38,264 nt of DNA from Enterovibrio nigricans DSM 22720 (lineage in GTDB: Bacteria > Pseudomonadota > Gammaproteobacteria > Enterobacterales > Vibrionaceae): contig NZ_FUXU01000042.1 of the NCBI RefSeq assembly GCF_900167155.1, positions 1 through 38,264 on the forward strand. The letters are read 5' to 3'. This document shows positions 8,548-17,736 of this stretch, in pieces; the first letter of the stretch is position 1, and each line of letters starts with the position of its first letter. The translations under genes and the position numbers were made by a program. The notes under the pieces are model-generated. The model made no database searches, had not been told where the DNA came from, and saw nothing but the letters and a program-made list of their open reading frames with translations.

Positions 8548-8970
8548 TTATTGGGCAATCATATAATCGACGGTTGCAATAATTTCGTCATCCGAGCAAT
8601 CCATACAGGTGCCTTTCGCTGGCATGCCGTTGAATCCATTAATGGCGTGGTCGTTAAGAATGTCACGACCTTGAGCAATACGCGGTTCCCAAGCGGCAGC
8701 ATCACCCACTTTTGGTGCACCCGCCACGCCAGTGGAGTGGCAAGCCATACAGAAGGTGTTATAGATGGTTTCACCTGTTCTCGGGCCGGAAGGTGCTGCT
8801 GCCGTTTCTAAAACGGGTGCTTCACCGTCCAAATAAACAGAACCAACCGGGGCGATACGTTCAGCAATGGCTTCTTCAGACATATCGGCAGCCTGAGCTG
8901 CACCAATCAAAGACAGAGCTGTGACGGCTGACACGGCTAGACGACGTAAAAAAATTCCCTTTGCGCTCAC
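8548..8970 (-). CDS. Cytochrome c5, periplasmic
   Basis: A 140-residue exported class I c-type cytochrome. Residues 1-27 are a signal peptide ending AQA. The haem motif is C74-M-A-C77-H78, and the likely axial methionine is M116 in NGMPAKG. A second Cys pair, C122 and C125 (CMDC), close to the C-terminus is characteristic of cytochrome c5 and normally forms a disulphide. It probably carries electrons in the periplasm between quinol-linked complexes and terminal reductases or oxidases. The start is GTG 8968-8970 with a GGGAG ribosome site just upstream. The gene is monocistronic and convergent with rep. Confidence 0.88.
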   Translation of the reverse strand: MSAKGIFLRRLAVSAVTALSLIGAAQAADMSEEAIAERIAPVGSVYLDGEAPVLETAAAPSGPRTGETIYNTFCMACHSTGVAGAPKVGDAAAWEPRIAQGRDILNDHAINGFNGMPAKGTCMDCSDDEIIATVDYMIAQ

Positions 8971-9263
8971 GTTTGCACTCCCAATATCATTTATCGTACC
9001 GACGAATCGGACGTTTTTTTATGTGGTTAGCTCTTTTTATCACAATTTAATTCGTGGGGTCGGCGAATTGAACTGACCTTTTTCGTAATTGTGATGGAGT
9101 AAACGACGAAGCATGTCACAAATTACGTTAACTCCGTGTAAACATTAAGTGATTATAGCGCTTTAGATTGTTGCAGGGAACCGTTATGATAATACCTGTC
9201 CGCACTGTTTTTGGTCTGATCGTTTAAAATTAAACCGTTCGGAAAAAAAATCAAAAAAAGTGC

Positions 9264-9292
9264 TAGACGGCAGAGGGCGATCTCCGTAATAT
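9264..9292 (+). promoter_or_regulatory. tRNA operon promoter
   Basis: TAGACG (9264-9269) and TAATAT (9287-9292) are spaced 17 bases apart. An A-rich tract at 9242-9259 resembles an UP element. A GC-rich stretch (CGACTCCGCCGAC) follows the -10, as in stringently controlled stable-RNA promoters. The start would be near 9299, about 15 bases before the first tRNA. Confidence 0.65.
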
Positions 9293-9313
9293 TCGACTCC
9301 GCCGACAGGGCAA

Positions 9314-9390
<77 letters not shown>

Positions 9391-9422
9391 ATCCGGAAAT
9401 GAAATTGGCGAAAAAATAATGT

Positions 9423-9499
9423 GGTGGCTGTAGCTCAGTTGGTAGAGTCCTGGATTGTGATTCCAGTTGTCGCGGGTTCAAGTCCCGTCAGCCACCCCA
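9423..9499 (+). tRNA. hisR: tRNA-His (anticodon GTG)
   Basis: 77 bases including the extra G at position -1 (9423) that pairs with C73, the identity element of tRNA-His. Acceptor GTGGCTG pairs with CAGCCAC, anticodon loop TTGTGAT carries GTG, and CCA is encoded (9497-9499). It lies 32 bases after tRNA-Arg. Confidence 0.95.
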
Positions 9500-9501
9500 C
9501 T

Positions 9502-9578
<77 letters not shown>

Positions 9579-9589
9579 CATTCAGAAAA

Positions 9590-9612
9590 CCCGCTCAGTA
9601 GAGCGGGCTTTC
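9590..9612 (+). terminator. tRNA operon terminator
   Basis: CCCGCTC (9590-9596) and GAGCGGG (9601-9607) with loop AGTA, followed by CTTTC. A stable seven-pair GC-rich stem 12 bases after tRNA-Pro. Confidence 0.8.
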
Positions 9613-10513
9613 GTCGTTTCAGGTCTACAAAATTGTCAGCGGTCATGCCTTCACCATGATGGGCTGGGTGCGGAAAGCTGCTAGACCATCCTTCTGGTTG
9701 CTCCGCGACTTTCTCTCTCTATTGTGGACAGCGTATTGATTCGTGCTCATTTAGCTTGATGTCGGCGTTATTCATTCGTCAATACAAGTGATTCGCTACC
9801 CTCTATCTAGCTTCCCAAAATTTGCAGCGAATAAATAGAATAAACAATCGAGGTACTGGCTTGCTGTAACTGACAGAGTCACGACGAGTGTTCTATTTTT
9901 GACAGCTTCAACGGTGCATTATCGGAAAATTATCGTTTCTTTGAAGTGAGTCATGCTGTCAGTACGTCATTTATGGGGTTTTAATGCATTAGTTCTGCAC
10001 TATTTATGCACCGACCTTTTTGACTGGTGTCGAGTAATCTTCGATAGTATTTCGGTTTCCCGGCTTAAGATGCTACAAAATGCATAACACTTTATATCAT
10101 TGATTAACATTTGATTATTTTGTTCTGTTTCCCTTCTTATTCTTCTATTTATAAATCTGCACTCAACGTGTTTATATTCAAGTCCTTAGGGTTTTCTATA
10201 TGAAAACATAACCTTACTTCCTCCTGGAAGGGCGACCCACTGTCCGTGGAAAACACATTGGAACTGACTAGTTATGCGACTTGACAGTCTAAGTATGGAA
10301 CTTTGTGCTGCTTTGTTGATTTTTTGTGAAATCTTTGACAGATTCTCTTATCAATAAATTGCGATGATTTGCGCAATTTCTTACTGGCCGCTACGCAGTA
10401 TCAACTTTCCAATTTGGCGTGTTTGATTGCATGGGATGCAAATACTGGCATCCGCTCCAGAATGGTCGTTGGGCTGGTGGCCATTTATCGTTCAAACCAT
10501 ATGGAGTCAAACG
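9613..10513. other. 900-base gene-free leader region before dppA
   Basis: I find no gene in this stretch on either strand. It is moderately AT-rich and broken by stops in all frames. TTGACA hexamers occur at 10281-10286 and 10335-10340, but neither has a convincing -10 at the right distance. The dppA start is at the end of the region, so part of it must be the dpp promoter and leader. A small RNA or a long regulated 5' leader is possible but not shown. Confidence 0.5.
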
Positions 10514-12106
10514 ATGAAAACAGGAATGTTGAAGCTGAGTGCAGCTTTAATTGTATCAGCTATAGCTGCTGGCGTTCAAGCGAAAACACTTGTTTATTGC
10601 TCTGAAGGCTCTCCAGAAGGATTCAACCCATCACTCTACACCTCTGGTACGACGTTCGATGCAAGTTCTCGCCAAATATTTAACCGATTGGTTCAGTTCG
10701 AACGTGGTACGACCAAAATCGTACCAGGGTTAGCCGAATCTTGGTCTGTATCTGACGACGGCTTGACCTATACGTTCAAGCTGCGCGAAGGTGTGAAGTT
10801 TCACAAAACGAAAGACTTCAATCCTTCTAGAGACTTTAATGCGGATGACGTGATTTTCTCGTTTATGCGTCAAAAAGACGAAGGTCATCCTTATCACAAA
10901 GTATCAGGCGGTTCATACGAATACTTCAATGCGATGGAAATGGGCGATCTTATCGACTCTATTGAGAAGGTTGATGACTACACCGTAAAATTTAACCTTA
11001 CGCGCCCTGAAGCCCCCTTCATCGCCAACTTGGCAATGGACTTTGCATCCATCATGTCGGCAGAGCAAGCAGACTTAATGCTCAAAGCGGGCACCCCGCA
11101 AAAACTGGATTTTGAACCGGTGGGAACAGGCCCATTTGTTCTAGCAGGCTACAAAAAAGATTCAACAATTCGCTACAAAGCACACCCAGAGTATTTCGAA
11201 GGCAAGGCGCCCATTGATCGCTTAGTGTTCTCCATTACACCGGATGCGTCTGTTCGCTATGCCAAGTTGCAAAAAGGCGAGTGCCACGTGATGCCTTATC
11301 CAAATCCGGCTGACCTTAAACGTATGCGCTCGGATGAGGCGGTAAACCTGATGAACCAAGAAGGCCTGAATGTCGGTTACCTTGGTTTTAACACTCAGAA
11401 AAAACCGTTTGATGACGTGCGTGTTCGCCAAGCGTTGAACATGGCCGTGAACAAAGGTGCCATCATTGATGCGGTATTCCAAGGTGCGGGTAAAGAAGCG
11501 AAAAACCCCATTCCTCCGACGATTTGGTCATACAACGATGCGGTTGTTGATTACAGCTATGATCTGGAAAAAGCCAAAGCCTTACTAAAAGAGGCGGGTT
11601 TGGAAGATGGCTTTGAAACCAACATTTGGGCGATGCCAGTTCAACGTCCTTATAACCCGAATGCGCGCCGTATGGCAGAAGTGATCCAGGCGGATTGGGC
11701 CAAAGTCGGTGTGAAAGCGGAAATTGTTACCTACGAATGGGGTGAGTACCTCAAACGTTCGAAAACTGGCGAGCACGATACAGTCTTGCTGGGCTGGACA
11801 GGGGACAATGGGGATCCAGATAACTTCTTGGCGGTCCTACTTGGCTGCTCAGGTGTTGGCGGCTCTAACCGAGCGCAATGGTGTTACCAGCCATTCGAAG
11901 ATCTGATCCAAAAAGCGAAGAAAACCGCGGACGTTGAAGAGCGTACCAAGTTGTATGAACAAGCGCAGGTTGTTTTCAAAGAACAAGCACCTTGGGTAAC
12001 CATTGCACACTCTGTTGTTTTTGAGCCTGTACGTAAAGAAATGAAAGACTACAAGATTGACCCATTTGGCGGTCACATCTTCTATGGCGTAGACATCCAA
12101 GAATAA
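10514..12106 (+). CDS. dppA: Dipeptide ABC transporter substrate-binding protein
   Basis: A 530-residue periplasmic solute-binding protein of family 5 that captures dipeptides (and in some species haem) for the DppBCDF permease. I chose ATG 10514 because GGAG lies at 10503-10506 and the product then starts with a clean signal peptide (MKTGMLKLSAALIVSAIAAGVQA, 23 residues) before mature KTLVYCSEGSPEGFNP. The frame is open upstream, but those codons do not encode a signal peptide. Conserved blocks include YTFKLREGVKFH, EPVGTGPF and the near C-terminal CYQPFEDLIQKA. Length matches E. coli DppA (535). A hairpin after the stop probably lowers expression of the downstream membrane and ATPase genes relative to dppA. 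Confidence 0.93.
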   Translation: MKTGMLKLSAALIVSAIAAGVQAKTLVYCSEGSPEGFNPSLYTSGTTFDASSRQIFNRLVQFERGTTKIVPGLAESWSVSDDGLTYTFKLREGVKFHKTKDFNPSRDFNADDVIFSFMRQKDEGHPYHKVSGGSYEYFNAMEMGDLIDSIEKVDDYTVKFNLTRPEAPFIANLAMDFASIMSAEQADLMLKAGTPQKLDFEPVGTGPFVLAGYKKDSTIRYKAHPEYFEGKAPIDRLVFSITPDASVRYAKLQKGECHVMPYPNPADLKRMRSDEAVNLMNQEGLNVGYLGFNTQKKPFDDVRVRQALNMAVNKGAIIDAVFQGAGKEAKNPIPPTIWSYNDAVVDYSYDLEKAKALLKEAGLEDGFETNIWAMPVQRPYNPNARRMAEVIQADWAKVGVKAEIVTYEWGEYLKRSKTGEHDTVLLGWTGDNGDPDNFLAVLLGCSGVGGSNRAQWCYQPFEDLIQKAKKTADVEERTKLYEQAQVVFKEQAPWVTIAHSVVFEPVRKEMKDYKIDPFGGHIFYGVDIQE

Positions 12107-12125
12107 CCACGCCATTCAAAAGAAT

Positions 12126-12156
12126 ACCGCGGTCGCAGGACGTGACCGCGGTTTTT
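12126..12156 (+). terminator. Hairpin between dppA and dppB (partial terminator)
   Basis: ACCGCGGTC (12126-12134) and GACCGCGGT (12144-12152), a perfect nine-pair stem with a nine-base loop, followed by TTTTT. No second promoter is obvious before dppB, so this probably acts as an attenuator that keeps binding-protein mRNA in excess. Confidence 0.75.
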
Positions 12157-12186
12157 GCGTCACCACGCATTTGAGCGAGTCGATTT

Positions 12187-13200
12187 ATGTTGCAGTTTAT
12201 TCTCAAGCGATTGGGGTTGGTGATCCCGACGTTTATCGGCATTACCTTGCTGACCTTTTCCCTTATCAGGATGATCCCGGGAGACCCGATTGAAGTCATG
12301 GCGGGCGAGCGTGGTGTTTCACCCGAACGTCATGCACAGCTAATGGCGGAATTGGGCCTTGATAAGCCAATGATTGAGCAGTACTTCATCTACATTGGTA
12401 ATGTTCTTCATGGAGACTTAGGCACTTCACTCATCACCAAAGAACCCGTCATGAAAGAGTTCATGACGTTGTTTCCCGCTACCATGGAGCTTGCGCTCTG
12501 TGCGGCACTGTTTGCCATTGCTGTCGGACTTCCTGCTGGGGTGATAGCCGCAGTTAACCGCGGCACGTTCGTTGATCACTCCGTGATGGCCGTTTCATTG
12601 ACGGGCTACTCAATGCCGATATTCTGGTGGGCATTGCTACTTATCCTTTTCTTCTCTATTGGGCTCGATCTGACGCCTGTGTCTGGGCGAATGGACGATG
12701 CCACGTATTGGGTAGATGAAGTGACGGGCTTTATGTTGATAGACAGTTGGCTGTCTGACGAGAAAGGGGCCTTTGGTGCAGCCGTTCATCATTTGATCTT
12801 ACCTGCGATTGCACTGGGTACTATTCCCTTAGCCGTGATTGCGCGGATGACGCGTTCTTCCATGCTTGAAGTGCTGGGAGAGGACTACATTCGTACGGCG
12901 CGCGCAAAAGGTCTCATGCCTTGGCGTGTCGTGCTTATCCACGGTTTACGGAATGCCCTGATCCCCGTTATTACGGTCATTGGCTTGCAGGTGGGGATTT
13001 TGCTTTCCGGTGCGATTTTGACAGAGACAATCTTCGCTTGGCCGGGCATAGGGAAATGGCTCATTGAATCCATCGGTCGTCGTGATTATCCCGTCGTTCA
13101 GGGTGGAATCTTGCTGGTGGCCACCATCATTATCATTGTTAACCTGATCGTAGATATCCTCTACGGTGTTGTTAATCCGCGTATTCGTCACGGCAAGTAG
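12187..13200 (+). CDS. dppB: Dipeptide ABC transporter permease DppB
   Basis: A 337-residue inner-membrane subunit that forms the translocation pore with DppC. The N-terminus MLQFILKRLGLVIPTFIGITLLTFSLIRMIPGDP is the standard first membrane helix and RxxPGDP motif of DppB/OppB proteins. The EAA loop (GEDYIRTARAKGLMPWRVVLIHGLRNALIPV, about residues 236-266) docks the ATPases. About six membrane segments are visible. It lies 80 bases after dppA and 11 before dppC. Confidence 0.93.
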   Translation: MLQFILKRLGLVIPTFIGITLLTFSLIRMIPGDPIEVMAGERGVSPERHAQLMAELGLDKPMIEQYFIYIGNVLHGDLGTSLITKEPVMKEFMTLFPATMELALCAALFAIAVGLPAGVIAAVNRGTFVDHSVMAVSLTGYSMPIFWWALLLILFFSIGLDLTPVSGRMDDATYWVDEVTGFMLIDSWLSDEKGAFGAAVHHLILPAIALGTIPLAVIARMTRSSMLEVLGEDYIRTARAKGLMPWRVVLIHGLRNALIPVITVIGLQVGILLSGAILTETIFAWPGIGKWLIESIGRRDYPVVQGGILLVATIIIIVNLIVDILYGVVNPRIRHGK

Positions 13201-13211
13201 GAGGGTGAACA

Positions 13212-14117
13212 ATGTCTGAAACTACACAAGCCTCAAACCTGCCTCAGGCACGCGAACCGCTGTCGCCATTTGCTGAGTTCTGGGGATATTTCTCGTCAAA
13301 CAAAGGTGCGCTGGCTGGTCTGATATATATCGCCTGCGTCATCGTCGTCGCAGTCCTTGCGCCGATAGTTGCACCGCACAACCCTGCAGAGCAGTTTCGT
13401 GATGCGTTATTGATGCCTCCTGCATGGATAGAGGGTGGGAGCTGGAGTTACATTCTTGGGACTGATGATGTTGGGCGAGATATTCTGTCTCGCCTGATAT
13501 ACGGTGCCCGATTGTCACTATTGATTGGTTGTCTGGTGGTTGTACTGTCGCTGGTGTTAGGCGTAGCGCTTGGTTTGGTGGCTGGTTACTTCGGTGGCAT
13601 GGTTGATACTGCCATTATGCGCCTTGTCGATATCATGCTGGCTTTGCCCAGTCTGCTATTAGCCATTGCAATAGTTGCTATCCTCGGTCCTTCTATTTTC
13701 AATGCGTCGTTGGCGATCTCTTTTGTTTCGCTGCCTCACTATGTGCGGTTAACGCGTGCGTCAGTGTTAGCTGAAATAAACCGTGATTACGTCACGGCGT
13801 CGCGCGTCGCGGGTGCGGGCCATTTTCGCTTGATGTTCTCTGTGCTTTTGCCTAACTGTATGGCCCCGCTGATTGTGCAGGCCACACTTGGCTTCTCTGC
13901 TGCGATTTTGGATATGGCGGCGTTGGGCTTTCTTGGCCTAGGTGCACAGCCACCGACTCCCGAATGGGGTGTGATGCTGGCTGATGCTCGACAGTTCATC
14001 AATTCAGCGTGGTGGGTTGTGACCTTCCCTGGATTGGCAATTTTGGTAACGGTGCTGGCTTTCAACTTGATGGGTGATGGCCTTCGGGATGCACTCGATC
14101 CGAAATTGAAGCAGTAG
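13212..14117 (+). CDS. dppC: Dipeptide ABC transporter permease DppC
   Basis: A 301-residue partner permease with an N-terminal OppC-type segment (FWGYFSSNKGALAGLIYIACVIVVAVLAPIVAPHNP), the GTDDVGRDILSRLIYGARLSL block that follows the first periplasmic loop, and the EAA loop EINRDYVTASRVAGAGHFRLM near residue 200. About six membrane segments in total. The ribosome site GGAGGG lies just upstream (13200-13205). It lies nine bases before dppD. Confidence 0.93.
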   Translation: MSETTQASNLPQAREPLSPFAEFWGYFSSNKGALAGLIYIACVIVVAVLAPIVAPHNPAEQFRDALLMPPAWIEGGSWSYILGTDDVGRDILSRLIYGARLSLLIGCLVVVLSLVLGVALGLVAGYFGGMVDTAIMRLVDIMLALPSLLLAIAIVAILGPSIFNASLAISFVSLPHYVRLTRASVLAEINRDYVTASRVAGAGHFRLMFSVLLPNCMAPLIVQATLGFSAAILDMAALGFLGLGAQPPTPEWGVMLADARQFINSAWWVVTFPGLAILVTVLAFNLMGDGLRDALDPKLKQ

Positions 14118-14126
14118 GAGAGCAAG

Positions 14127-15107
14127 ATGGCGATATTAGAAGTAAATCAGCTTTCCGTGCATTTTGGTGACGAGAGCGCGCCGTTTAAAGCGGTAGACAA
14201 AATCAGTTATACCGTTGATGAAGGCGAAATTCTTGGCATTGTAGGGGAGTCAGGATCCGGGAAGTCAGTGAGTTCGCTAGCCATCATGGGGCTTATCGAT
14301 TACCCCGGACGTGTAAGTGCGGATTCGGTGAACTTTTACGGTTCTAACTTGCTGAAGATGCCAGAAAAAGAGCGTAAAAAGCTGACTGGTGCGGACATAT
14401 CCATGATTTTCCAAGATCCGATGACCAGCCTGAACCCATGTTTCACGGTCGGCTATCAAATCATGGAAGCATTGGAAGTGCACCAAGGTGGCAGCAAGAA
14501 AGCCCGCCGAACACGCGCCGAAGAGCTACTGCGTCTGGTTGGGATCCCTGATCCTGCGTCTCGGCTGAAAGTGTATCCGCATCAACTCTCTGGCGGTATG
14601 AGTCAGCGCGTTATGATTGCCATGGCCATTGCCTGCAATCCTTGCTTATTGATAGCAGATGAACCGACAACGGCACTGGATGTGACCATTCAGGCACAAA
14701 TTATCGACCTGCTGCTTGATCTGCAAAAAGAGCAGAATATGGCGTTGGTGCTGATAACTCATGATTTGGCATTGGTGGCAGAAGCTGCGCACAAAGTCAT
14801 GGTGATGTATGCAGGACAAGTGGTTGAAACGGGCGCGGCGGCTGAGATTTTTAGTGCGCCTAAGCATCCGTATACACAAGCACTTTTACGCTCACTCCCC
14901 GAATCTTCCATGGGTAAGCGTCGCTTGGACTCGCTTGCTGGTGTTGTACCTGGCTTGTTCGACCGTCCTCAAGGCTGCATGCTCAATCCGCGTTGTCCGT
15001 ATGCGACCCACACCTGCCGGACGGAAGAACCTGTGATTCAAGGACCGTCAGAACGTGCGGTGAAATGCCACTATCCGCTAGACCAGCATGGAGAGCCAAC
15101 GCGATGA
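14127..15107 (+). CDS. dppD: Dipeptide transporter ATPase DppD
   Basis: A 326-residue ABC ATPase. Walker A is GESGSGKS (about 40-47), the Q loop [11 protein letters not shown], the signature LSGGMSQRV, Walker [13 protein letters not shown] and the switch His in LITHDLAL. The C-terminal extension [16 protein letters not shown] carries the oligopeptide/dipeptide-type Cys-rich region that in some homologues binds an iron-sulphur cluster. It powers uptake with DppF. Its stop overlaps the dppF start (ATGA, 15104-15107). Confidence 0.93.
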   Translation: MAILEVNQLSVHFGDESAPFKAVDKISYTVDEGEILGIVGESGSGKSVSSLAIMGLIDYPGRVSADSVNFYGSNLLKMPEKERKKLTGADISMIFQDPMTSLNPCFTVGYQIMEALEVHQGGSKKARRTRAEELLRLVGIPDPASRLKVYPHQLSGGMSQRVMIAMAIACNPCLLIADEPTTALDVTIQAQIIDLLLDLQKEQNMALVLITHDLALVAEAAHKVMVMYAGQVVETGAAAEIFSAPKHPYTQALLRSLPESSMGKRRLDSLAGVVPGLFDRPQGCMLNPRCPYATHTCRTEEPVIQGPSERAVKCHYPLDQHGEPTR

Positions 15108-16090
15108 ATCAAGAACAAGCACCGCTGCTCCATGCAGTGGATCTGAAAAAATACTATCCGGTGAAGCAAGGGTTGTTTAAACCTGATGCGGAAGTAAAAG
15201 CGTTAGATGGCGTGTCGTTCACACTTGAGCGAGGCAAAACCCTAGCGGTGGTGGGAGAGTCGGGTTGCGGCAAGTCGACGTTAGGTCGGTTGCTGACCAT
15301 GATTGAAGTGCCCACAGGGGGTACGCTGGACTTTAAAGGTCAGGATCTTCTGAAACGTGACCCTGAATCGGATAAGTTGCGTCGTCAAAAAATACAGATT
15401 GTGTTTCAAAACCCCTATGGGTCATTGAATCCAAGAAAGAAAATTGGCCAAATTCTTGAAGAGCCGTTAGAAATTAATACCGAGATCAGTCGGGCGGATC
15501 GCAAAGCACGTGCAATGGAAATGATGGAAAAAGTCGGGCTGAAGAAAGAGCACTACGACCGGTATCCACACATGTTTTCGGGTGGTCAGCGTCAACGTAT
15601 CGCGATTGCACGTGGATTGATGTTGAGCCCAGAAGTTGTTGTCGCCGACGAGCCTGTTTCTGCGCTGGATGTGTCCGTGCAGGCGCAGGTACTAAATCTG
15701 ATGATGGACTTACAAGAAGAACTTGGACTTTCCTATGTGTTTATTTCTCATGATTTATCGGTGGTGGAACATATTGCTGATGAGGTCATGGTGATGTATT
15801 TGGGCCGTTGTGTGGAGAAAGGACGAGCAGATGAGATATTTAAGTCCCCTCGACATCCTTACACCCAAGCCTTGTTGTCAGCGACACCAAGGCTTGACCC
15901 AGAGCATCGTCTGGAACGCATTAAACTGACAGGAGAATTGCCGAGCCCGCTTAACCCACCCAGAGGCTGTGCATTTCATGCTCGTTGTCGAAATGCGATA
16001 GATCGCTGTCATCAAGAGCAGCCTGCCTTGAAAAATTATGAAGCGCGGCAAATTGCTTGCTGGGTTGTCGATGAGGCTCAGGCATCGTAA
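15104..16090 (+). CDS. dppF: Dipeptide transporter ATPase DppF
   Basis: A 328-residue ABC ATPase, the second engine of the transporter. ATG 15104 is chosen because it overlaps the dppD stop and yields the family N-terminus ([20 protein letters not shown]). The open frame upstream only re-reads dppD. Motifs: Walker [10 protein letters not shown] loop [12 protein letters not shown], signature FSGGQRQRI, Walker [12 protein letters not shown], switch FISHDLSV, and the C-terminal block [15 protein letters not shown]. Length is near E. coli DppF (334). Confidence 0.93.
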   Translation: MNQEQAPLLHAVDLKKYYPVKQGLFKPDAEVKALDGVSFTLERGKTLAVVGESGCGKSTLGRLLTMIEVPTGGTLDFKGQDLLKRDPESDKLRRQKIQIVFQNPYGSLNPRKKIGQILEEPLEINTEISRADRKARAMEMMEKVGLKKEHYDRYPHMFSGGQRQRIAIARGLMLSPEVVVADEPVSALDVSVQAQVLNLMMDLQEELGLSYVFISHDLSVVEHIADEVMVMYLGRCVEKGRADEIFKSPRHPYTQALLSATPRLDPEHRLERIKLTGELPSPLNPPRGCAFHARCRNAIDRCHQEQPALKNYEARQIACWVVDEAQAS

Positions 16091-16100
16091 TCAACATACA

Positions 16101-16122
16101 GGGCAGTGACGGCTGCCCTTTT
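16101..16122 (+). terminator. dpp operon terminator
   Basis: GGGCAG (16101-16106) and CTGCCC (16113-16118) followed by TTTTA, starting ten bases after the dppF stop. Confidence 0.75.
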
Positions 16123-16209
16123 ACTTTTCTATTCGTAGACCGTTGAATTTAGGTCTAAGCTAACTATCTAACAATTCAAAATAAAACACGCCAATTTGGG
16201 AGAGGCAAC

Positions 16210-17130
16210 ATGGCTTCGAAACCCCTCGCGCTCTTGTGTTTTCTGGTCACATCGCTGATGTTTTCAACTTCCTTGCGAGCCGAGGAAAACGTATGTGTGC
16301 CTGAAATACAATCGGGTTGGAAAGTGGTTTCTGATGGTATTTGCCCTATTGGTGACGGCCTATGGGGTAGGGAACCTGCCTCTAGTAAAGGACAATTCTG
16401 GGTGCAGTGCGGCTTATTGAAAGGCGTGCCAAAGGATTGGTTTGCAACCGAGCTTCATCAGTCAGTGCTTCAAGACCAGATCGTGTTGCTTAAAGAAGAA
16501 GAAGAGTATCGTTGCTTAGCTGGGCCTTACGGACGCTATTCTATCGCGCTGAAAGTGCGAAATGCGATGCGAGAGCAGCCTGCATTGAAAATGGCTTTTA
16601 TTCGTGAATTGGAAACACCCTTTTCATTAGCGTCCATCGTACCCATCGTGACTGAGCCAATGATGGCGGTTAAGGCAGAGAAAGAAATTGTTGCCGAAGT
16701 CGTTGAAACAGTGGCCCATGTTTCGATACCGGTTATAAAGACTGCTCCTGAACCCGTGGTCCTCATTAAAGAGCCAGAACCTGTAAACACGGTAAAAAAA
16801 GTGCCTCGCGCCAAACGTAGCCGCACTTACTTTGAGGTGGCAGGTCTTCAAAGTCCAAAGCCTCGATATCAAGATCAACGGTACACTGATGGTGGAAAAT
16901 CTTGGTGGCGTGCGACGTATGAAGAAGCGAGTGTTGCGTGTGAAAATGATGGGATGAGTTTAGTGTCGATGGAAACCCTACGTTCTTTAGCTAGAGATAC
17001 AGAAACTCGACGAGATTTTCCAAAACGCCTGCCGTATTGGGTCAAAGAACAAAAGGCTTATGATATTGTCATGATGGTTCCCATGCCGCTTCGGGAAAGT
17101 TCATTGATACATGTGTTGTGTGAAGAATAA
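16210..17130 (+). CDS. Secreted protein with SPOR-like N-domain, function unknown
   Basis: A 306-residue protein with a signal peptide (about 1-24, ending LRA). Residues 60-145 (FWVQCGLLKGVPKDW ... YRCLAGPYGRYSIALKVRNAM) resemble a SPOR domain, the fold that binds denuded septal peptidoglycan, with Cys at strand positions. Residues 145-205 are a Val/Pro/Glu/Lys-rich linker ending in a basic patch (KKVPRAKRSR). The C-terminal part (WWRATYEEASVACENDGMSLVSMETLRSL ... VLCEE) has two Cys and the spacing of a small lectin-like or SUMF-like module. It stands alone after the dpp terminator, with ribosome site GGGAGAGG. A cell-envelope role is likely; the exact role is unknown and both domain calls are by eye. 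Confidence 0.6.
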   Translation: MASKPLALLCFLVTSLMFSTSLRAEENVCVPEIQSGWKVVSDGICPIGDGLWGREPASSKGQFWVQCGLLKGVPKDWFATELHQSVLQDQIVLLKEEEEYRCLAGPYGRYSIALKVRNAMREQPALKMAFIRELETPFSLASIVPIVTEPMMAVKAEKEIVAEVVETVAHVSIPVIKTAPEPVVLIKEPEPVNTVKKVPRAKRSRTYFEVAGLQSPKPRYQDQRYTDGGKSWWRATYEEASVACENDGMSLVSMETLRSLARDTETRRDFPKRLPYWVKEQKAYDIVMMVPMPLRESSLIHVLCEE

Positions 17131-17696
17131 AATGTATTGAAGAGATGAGCGTGGCGATTTTATGGGAGGAAAAGCTTTAGAATGGTGTGCAGTATGAATA
17201 TCTGTTGTCTTGTTTTTATTACTGTCAGATAGGCCGTTCAACTATCAGAAGACTGAAAACTCGCCGATTAGTCCACCATCACTGATAATGCAGCCTTTTC
17301 CAGACGTTTCGCAGAACGTGAAATTAAGGTCCATATTTTCAACGTTACCTTTAACTAAAACGTGTCGAGTTAAGACATCGCTATTTATCTGATGAACCGT
17401 TGAATTCCATGAATGCTTGTTCTTAAATAAATTGAAATTAATTATCATATAATTACCTTGTTTCTTGATTTTTATTTTGTTGGAACCAAAAACGTTTACG
17501 ACCGTTAGAACGTGACATATATACCTCGGGATATTTAAACCAATAGATACAAATTCGAAATTAACGAATTACATATGGTTTGGTATTTGAATTTATTTAT
17601 TATGATGTGATGAGAAAGTAGAGAAGGATGCTACAAATGTAGGGATGCTTGATGCTTTCAATAATAATAGATAAATGACTGGTAGAGATTACTGCG
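17131..17696. other. AT-rich intergenic region
   Basis: AT-rich DNA between the secreted protein and the cold-shock gene. The only possible gene is the small minus-strand frame at 17245-17448. I see no strong promoter pair or terminator here, and nothing recognised in the remaining 17449-17696. Confidence 0.4.
17245..17448 (-). CDS. Possible small protein, unknown
   Basis: A 67-residue frame (starting MIINFNLFKNKHSW) with ATG 17446-17448 and an AAGG ribosome site at 17455-17458, six bases away. It contains two Cys (FCETSGKGC) and alternating polar and hydrophobic residues that would suit beta strands, with no signal peptide. I do not recognise it. It lies downstream of the cold-shock gene on the same strand, but a hairpin separates them. 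It could be a remnant or an orphan gene; composition is AT-rich like the surrounding DNA, so chance is not excluded. Confidence 0.3.
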   Translation of the reverse strand: MIINFNLFKNKHSWNSTVHQINSDVLTRHVLVKGNVENMDLNFTFCETSGKGCIISDGGLIGEFSVF

Positions 17697-17724
17697 GCGT
17701 AAATTATACAGAGATAATTTACGC
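17697..17724 (-). terminator. 11-bp hairpin after the cold-shock gene
   Basis: GCGTAAATTAT (17697-17707) and ATAATTTACGC (17714-17724) form a perfect stem with a six-base loop, 12 bases after the cold-shock stop on the minus strand. No T run follows, so it may protect the 3' end or act with Rho instead of being a classical terminator. Confidence 0.45.
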
Positions 17725-17736
17725 TACAATTCGAAA

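Noticed and set aside
9171-9190. TTGCAG and TATGAT as the tRNA operon promoter
   Set aside because: They are only eight bases apart, and a correctly spaced pair lies nearer the tRNA genes at 9264-9292.
10427-10513. Longer dppA start adding 29 residues
   Set aside because: It would hide the signal peptide; ATG 10514 has GGAG and a clean signal sequence.
14993-15103. Longer dppF start inside dppD
   Set aside because: The extra codons only re-read dppD in another frame; ATG 15104 forms the usual ATGA overlap.
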